Positions 58,711 to 64,000 of a DNA stretch of 64,000 nucleotides are shown one piece after another. This DNA comes from Nilaparvata lugens (taxonomy: Eukaryota; Arthropoda; Insecta; Hemiptera; Delphacidae), in contig NC_052515.1 of assembly GCF_014356525.2 (NCBI RefSeq), forward strand, positions 16,748,993 to 16,812,992, written 5' to 3'. Position numbers and translations under genes: made by a program. The notes under the pieces are model-generated. The model saw only the letters and a program-made list of their open reading frames with translations. It was not told the DNA's origin and made no database searches. Numbering within the stretch: the stretch's first letter is position 1; each line of letters opens with the position of its first letter.

Positions 58711-58905
58711 TTAAAAGATCCATTTTGATGAATACTTTGTGTGGGGGACTTTAAGATGTCTCCTCACACATCATGATGATCATTCAGTTTGAGAGAGAGA
58801 GAGAGAGAGACAGAATTAATATTATTTAGAATTTTAAAAGACCCATTTTGATGAATATTTTGTGTGGGGGACCTTAAGTAAGATGTCTCCTTATCATTAT
58901 CCAGT
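58711..58905 (+). repeat. ~75-bp direct repeat, period 123
   Basis: TTAAAAGA(T/C)CCATTTTGATGAAT...TTTGTGTGGGGGAC(T/C)TTAAG recurs at 58711 and 58834. A GA run (58792-58812) lies between. Confidence 0.8.
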
Positions 58906-59143
58906 TTTTTTTTCTTTAGAATTATTGATTTGGAATTCAGTAATAATGGTTTATTGTTCTGGCACTGACAACGCTGTCGAAAAAATGGAAGTTTTGAAGA
59001 ATAGTAAGAAATTGAAAGGATCTAATATTTCTGTCTCTGAAGACTATCCTGAGGACGTTCAACAAATTAGGAAGAGCCTTAGAAACGATCTAGTAACAGC
59101 CAGAAAAGAAGGTAAATATGCCGTAATCAAGTACATAAATTAG
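58862..59143 (+). pseudogene. N-terminal frame of the RTE-type LINE
   Basis: The segment from KKLKGSNISVSEDYPEDVQQ onward, up to about KEGKYAVIKY, looks like the short basic frame that precedes the endonuclease in RTE-like elements (KLKG..I.I.ED.......R..L). The first ~35 residues from ATG 58862 are probably chance. Function unknown. Confidence 0.5.
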
Positions 59144-59367
59144 TCATGATGGAATATAAGAAAGAAATAAAAAAAGAGAGTTAAGTGTTTTCTCAACAAG
59201 TCAGGAAAGCCAGGCAAAACAAATGAGGGCATCAGATGAGAAACAGAAGGAAAGAATACCGAAAAGACAGGAAAGGAAAGTAGCAGTGTAGAGAAAAAGG
59301 GTCCTATAGACAACTATTTCCAGATGAGAAGTAGGGATAAGAACTTGGATAGGATGAATAGCGTTTA

Positions 59368-60240
59368 ATGGAAACTAGGCTGCCAACCAACAAAAACGGG
59401 ATGATATTAAAAGCAAGGAATTCAAGAAATAAAATTTCCCCAGAAAGGTTGGTCACCGAGGGGAATTGTGACCGTAACCCCCCAGGTTTAGTGATAGGAA
59501 CACTAAATGTAAGAACTCTTCGTACGGAAGACAGACTGTGTGAATTAGAAGAAGCATTACAAGAAACAAATATAGACATTCTTGGTTTAGCAGAGGTAAG
59601 GAGAAATTCTGAAAAAATTATATAAAGGAAAAGCGAATTCATCTTCTACCACTTTGGCGAGACACAAGGACAAAAAGGAGTTTGATTTTTAATAAAGAAA
59701 CATTTAAAAGAAAAAATAATCGAACTCAAGGGTTTCTCAGAAAGAATTGCAGTGTTGAGACTGAGAGTTGGAATCTGTAAAACATTGAATATTTATCAAG
59801 TTTACGCCCCTACAGCTGAATCAGATGTGATTGAACGAGAACTCTTCTATGAGACTCTTTCTATGATCTTGTCTCAAGATAAAAGCAATAATTGGAAAAA
59901 CTCTACGATAATACTAGGAGATTTCAATGCACAAGTTGGATTTCAGGAAGAAAACGAGGCGAATGTCGTAGGTAAATATGATATGGAAGGAGAAACGAGT
60001 CAGGCCAAATGCTAGTTGATTTCTGTTTTCAACAAGGGTTGAAGGTGATTAATTCATTTTTCAAAAAAGAAGAGGAAGAAAGTGGACATGGATCTCTCCA
60101 AATCAGCAAACAAAAAGTGAAATTGATTATGTTTTGACAGCGTATAGAGGCCTCGTGGAACAGTTCGACGTCACCGGAAAAAAAAAAAAAAAATTAAATT
60201 CTTCACAGACCACAGACTGATAACTATCATACTGTCTAAA
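59368..60240 (+). pseudogene. RTE-type LINE endonuclease domain, broken
   Basis: AP-like endonuclease that would nick target DNA. LVIGTLNVRTLR (from about 59490) and DILGLAEVRR give the N-terminal catalytic strands; a stop near 59623 interrupts. IYQVYAPT and ILGDFNAQVG (59752-60015) follow in the next open frame; then an indel region with the DHRLI motif at about 60211-60225. The A-run at 60180-60192 is a likely site of frame loss. Confidence 0.8.
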
Positions 60241-60677
60241 GAATGGAATTCATTGAGACCGAGGTGTACATGAAATAAGAATGTTGATAAAATGCTGGCA
60301 CTAATGAAACAGAGACACATGAATTAGCGGCAAATGTACGACATATAATGAAAATGAATCGCACCTGACACTGCAGCAATCATACAATTGATGGAATCTC
60401 TGGTTGTGAGTTCTTTCAAACAATCAGCATCGACGAGACCAACAAAAATTTCTCAGAGCACAAAAAATATAATTTGTTCGAGAGAAGCTATGAAGAGGAA
60501 AAATCCAAAAACTGTACAGGAAAAAATTGAGTATAACCTTCTATGCAAATAGCGAGATTCCATATCCGAAATGACCTAAAAATTCATGAAGATCGAATCA
60601 TATCAGAAGCCTTAGAGTCAACCAGCTCAATTAAAAAATGAAAAAAAATTATCGTACAGTCTCAATGGAACACAGGG

Positions 60678-62286
60678 TTGAAAGATATACATGGAAAAAT
60701 AGATAGAAGAAGACAAGGTATAATTGGAAAAGCGACACAATTCTACAAAGAGTTATTCAAATGTACTGGGAATGCGACTTTCGAAATCTCAAACGCTGCG
60801 TCCATCACAGATACTATACCAGATTTCCAAGTGCAGGAAGTAATGGATTGCATTAAATCACTAAAAAGAAACAAAATGGCTGGTAACGATGAAATCACAA
60901 ACGAAATAATTCAAACTCTTGTGATAATAGCCTTATTAGTGAACATATTCAATAGAGTATTGAAAGAACAGCAGTTCCCTCATCAGTGGAAATCAGCCGA
61001 TATGATACTTCTATAAATAAAAAAGGAGACATCTATGACATCAATAACTCCGTCCAATCAGCATCACGTCATCCATAGGAAAATTGTTTATGAGATTGTT
61101 GACAAACCGCATCCAGCCGATACTTGAAACACAAAAACCTGTCGAGCAAGCTGGTTTCGAAAAGGATTTTCAACACTTGATAATATCCAAGTCATCAATC
61201 AACTCATTGAAAAATGTTCGGAGTATCAAATTGGTCTATATTTGGCATTTGTTGATTACCGAAAAGCATTCGATAGTATAAGCCACGCATTCTTGTTCAC
61301 AGCCCTTCGAAAGCAAGGTGTTCCAGAGATTTATATAAATATACTGGAGCACTATTATGAAAACAGTACTGCAAGGGTAATTCTTGAAAAACCAGGCAAT
61401 TATTTCAAGCTAGAAAGAGGAGTGAGGCAAGGCGACCCGGCATCACCGATACTGTTCAACGCAGCTCTTCAAGAGGTTTTCAAATTATTAAAATGGGAGA
61501 GATTCGGCATCAATATAATGGTGAAAATCTAAATCATCTTCGCTTCGCTGATGATATCGTGGTTATTGCCAAGTCAAGTCGAGAGCTGCAGGGTATGTTG
61601 GAGGATCTCGCAAGCGCCAGTGGACAGGCTGTACTCATCATCAATCCGGATAAAACCTTCATAATGTCCAACAGAGAAAACTGTGAAATACAGATTGGGG
61701 GTAGAATGTTGAGTCTGACAAACAAAGTGGTTTATCTGGGTCGAAGCTTCTCATTTGCAACGAGAGAACAGAATGAAGTGAAGAGAAGATGCAACATAGC
61801 ATGGAAGAAGTATTGGGCTTTGAAGTGTATTATGAAAAATAAAGAGCTCAATATTTCAACAAAGGCCAAAGTGATAAAATCATGTATAATGCCAGCACTT
61901 ATATAGGAGCACAGACCTGGGCTTGTAAGAAAACGTCACTGAAAAAGATTCAAGTCACTCAAACAGCAATGGAAAGAAGCATCTTGAATATAAAAAGACA
62001 ACAAAGAATCAGGAACTCTTCTATAAGAAGTATTACAAACCTTGAGGATGTGACAAAAACAGTGAAGTTGCTGAAATGGAAATGGGCTGGCCACATCGCA
62101 AGATTAGAAGATGACAGATGGACGAGAAAAGTCACCAGTTGGGAGCCAACGTGGAAAACAAGAAGAGTAGGTCGACAGAAAGCCAGATGGAAGGATGATA
62201 TCGTAAAGACTGCAGGTATAAACTGGATGGAGACGGCGAAAAACAGGCAGAGATGGAAAAACCTGGGGGAGGCCTATGCCCGCTAG
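60678..62286 (+). pseudogene. RTE-type LINE reverse transcriptase and C-terminus, broken
   Basis: IGKATQFYKELF and KMAGNDEITNEII open the RT (60678-61016). After a scrambled part (61020-61240) come AFVDYRKAFDSI, GVRQGDPASPILFN and FADD at 61544-61555; then VVYLGRSFS and a C-terminal region from about 61900 to the stop at 62284 with WAGHIARLEDDRW and RQKARWKDDI. At least four frames are needed; a large part of the gap near 61020-61240 is unreadable. Confidence 0.85.
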
Positions 62287-62436
62287 TGGGCCTAGTTTCC
62301 AGAGAAATTATCAAATTTATGTATTGGAAGAGGAAATTATTGTTTTATTATATTCTTCTTTATATTATATTATTCTTTCGATTTCATTAAATTTCATAAA
62401 CTATCATTTTTCATTTTGCTCAAGGAAGGAAAAAAA

Positions 62437-62457
62437 TACTCCTGTATAACAGGAGTA
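62437..62457 (+). other. Perfect hairpin in the LINE 3' UTR
   Basis: TACTCCTGT-ATA-ACAGGAGTA: a 9-bp stem with a 3-nt loop, about 190 nt before the 3' tail. It may help RT recognise its own RNA, as 3' structures do in other LINEs. Confidence 0.6.
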
Positions 62458-62660
62458 AAAACTAAATTTGTATGACTGTACGGACTCTATTTCATTTGAA
62501 GATTTATATATGTATTTATATAAAAAAAGAAGAATTTCTCTAGTATATTGAAAACTGAAGATGAATGGTTTGTAATAAATTGTAAATTGTTTTTTCTAAT
62601 GATGTATTGAAAAACGTTGTCTGAAGACTAAATAAAGGCTTTATTTATTTATAATAATGA

Positions 62661-63374
62661 TTTATACTATTCATTTTTTTCTTATTATATAAAACTATTC
62701 TTGTTGAATGGGTGGAAAGCATTGTAAAATCCAACCCCCATACTAGAGAACCACCCATACCATCAACCATATTAGAGAACCACCCATACTAAAGGCATGT
62801 TTGTCGTTTTCAGACAATATGGAGCGCAATAAATCGACTTCCTACCCTTCTCCTCCTCCACCCCGCCCTGATAGCCTCACCGTCGGCGAACATCACGCCG
62901 CCAACAGTCGTCCCACTGCGGCTGGCAATCATCCCGCCGGCTGATGTCAGGACGGCTTCAATTTGGCAGTGGCTCTTCATATAGGTGAGAGATTGCCTTG
63001 CTGTGCTTTCAACGAGGGCTGTTTCGGCGACCCCACTCCACCACCCCCTGTCGCGTGACTCTGGCTCGGGATGGTCACGTGGGACCTGTCACTCTTCATG
63101 GTCATGGAGACCTCTATCACACCAGATTGATGTCTCATTGGTGGACCTGCTGGATCGGGATGTCCATGGGAGGTTCTGGATCAGCATGGCCGTGCTGCTC
63201 TGGATCAGGGTGGCATTGAAGATGGATATTTTCAGCAACTCCCACTTCGCCTCCTCTGTGTTGTGTTTGGACATTTAGCATAGGCATTTTCAATGACTCT
63301 GGCTCCTCCTGTCACATGGACTGTGCTCATCAGTGTTCAGCGTATCTGTGGGCAAGGTCATCCACTCAGTGGTC
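62661..63374. other. GC-richer block, possible exon or element fragment
   Basis: TTTGTCGTTTTCAG (62799-62812) looks like a splice acceptor; an ATG at 62819 opens 41 codons (Pro/Ser-rich, stop at 62942). A second ORF at 62985-63278 has no recognisable domain. Coding status is doubtful. CATA(C/T)TAGAGAACCACC is directly repeated at about 62738 and 62767. Confidence 0.25.
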
Positions 63375-63379
63375 TGTCG

Positions 63380-63703
63380 GTCAGTTCAGTCACTGTTCAG
63401 TCACTGTTCAGTCACTGTTCAGTCACTGTTCAGTCACTGTTCAGTCACTGTTCAGTCACTGTTCAGTCACTGTTCAGTCACTGTTTAGTGACTTCCATCA
63501 CTGTTTAGTCAGTGGCACTCGAGTCACTGAGTCACTGTTCAGTCACTGTTCAGTCACTGTTCAGTCACTGTTCAGTCACTGTTCAGTCACTGTTCAGCCA
63601 CTGTTCAGTCACTGTTCAGTCACTGTTCAGCCACTGTTCAGTCACTGTTCAGTCACTGTTCAGTCACTGTTCAGTCACTGTTCAGTCACTGTTCAGTCAG
63701 TGG
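63380..63703 (+). repeat. 11-bp minisatellite CAGTCACTGTT
   Basis: Two blocks of tandem CAGTCACTGTT (63380-63482 and about 63523-63698), each followed by AGTCAGTGGCACTC (63503 and 63694), so the array has itself been duplicated. A few units carry CAGCCACTGTT. Confidence 0.95.
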
Positions 63704-63723
63704 CACTCAGAATGTACTTATAG

Positions 63724-63963
63724 CTAAACTATATCTAAGGAGATGGTAGGTAATAAGTAAACAGTTTGGAATACAATTAGCTCTTTATTGATCAATTCAA
63801 CATCCATTTCATTGAAAAGTTTACTACAAACAGATATATCTCTGTTCCAAAATCCAAGTTGTTTATCATATTGAGTGTGCAGTAAAGTGATGTATCCATG
63901 ATGTTTCTCCTTGGCCCATGTCAAGCAGGTGATGTCCCAGGTAGTAGACTCCTTTTCTAGCAC
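63724..63963 (-). other. Unassigned ORF at the window edge
   Basis: 79 residues from Met on - (LEKESTTWDITCLTWAKEKH near its start), possibly extending upstream beyond the window. No recognisable domain; the composition is more protein-like than most chance ORFs here. Could be a fragment of a transposon gene. Confidence 0.25.
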
Positions 63964-64000
63964 TAGTTCTTGGCAAGTCCTCTATGTTGATGTCTGATAG

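Larger units (their letters stand above)
58862..62660 (+). mobile_element. RTE-type LINE, near full length but heavily decayed
   Basis: Order on +: a short N-terminal frame, AP-endonuclease pieces, RT pieces and the C-terminal region ending at 62284, then an AT-rich 3' UTR with a hairpin and a TTTA-type tail near 62645. Endonuclease GTLNVRTL...GDFNAQVG and RT C-terminus WAGHIAR...RQKARWKDDI...NLGEAYAR are typical of arthropod RTE elements. Multiple stops and frameshifts. Confidence 0.85.

Noticed and set aside
63293..63727. Overlapping ORFs with SHCSVTVQSLF repeats as a repeat protein gene
   Set aside because: An 11-bp minisatellite necessarily gives the same peptide in each frame; no start context or domain.

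Overview
This is a transposon-dominated stretch of an animal nuclear genome, most likely an insect and plausibly a hemipteran such as a planthopper (inference from TE types, AT-richness and long CA/GT and TTC microsatellites; no taxonomic marker gene is present). I see no intact host protein gene and no functional tRNA or rRNA gene. Almost everything recognisable is a mobile element, a remnant of one, or a tandem or inverted duplication.

Layout. 1-6445: a Ty3/Gypsy LTR retrotransposon on + (partial 5' LTR, tRNA-Lys-type primer site, gag, one long pol frame, polypurine tract, truncated 3' LTR). It carries two unusual signals: an array of histone-mRNA-type 3' stem-loops in the 5' LTR/leader, and a textbook -1 frameshift signal (GGGAAAC, 7-nt spacer, two-stem pseudoknot) at the gag-pol junction. 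Its pol frame has several stop codons but no frameshift. 6446-7545: unassigned minus-strand ORFs, one resembling a Gag N-terminus. 8437-8796: Harbinger-type MITE. 12281-13170, 33161-34032 and 41711-42564, plus inverted copies at 45-49 kb: a roughly 0.8-0.9-kb dispersed repeat with a CA tract and a YY1/PHO-like motif. 13290-17234: a 1.97-kb tandem duplication, each unit ending in a Harbinger-type MITE. 17.6-26.5 kb: mostly unannotatable AT-rich DNA with small hairpin elements and an ETS-motif trio. 26.5-31.5 kb: a broken two-ORF LINE (PHD-finger ORF1; endonuclease-RT ORF2) with a strange GC-rich patch inside the RT. 44.68-49.56 kb: a 2.04-kb tandem duplication whose second unit grew by a further 0.8 kb. 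50.57-51.95 kb: a long foldback element split by a 5'-truncated LINE with a 10-bp target duplication. 53.9-55.3 kb: a Tigger/pogo-like non-autonomous element and a tRNA-derived SINE with a 12-bp target duplication. 56.85-58.13 kb: an RT remnant split by an antisense LINE fragment with an 8-bp target duplication. 58.14-62.66 kb: perfect palindrome, 31-bp satellite with FTZ-F1/ERR-type sites, TATA-like box, then a decayed RTE-type LINE. 63.38-63.70 kb: an 11-bp minisatellite.

The coding pieces belong to retroelement life cycles: Gag plus protease-RT-RNase H-integrase for the Gypsy element, and nucleic-acid-binding ORF1 plus endonuclease-RT for the LINEs. None reads as intact. Many breaks in the LINEs are single-base losses in homopolymers, so some may be sequencing or consensus errors rather than decay.
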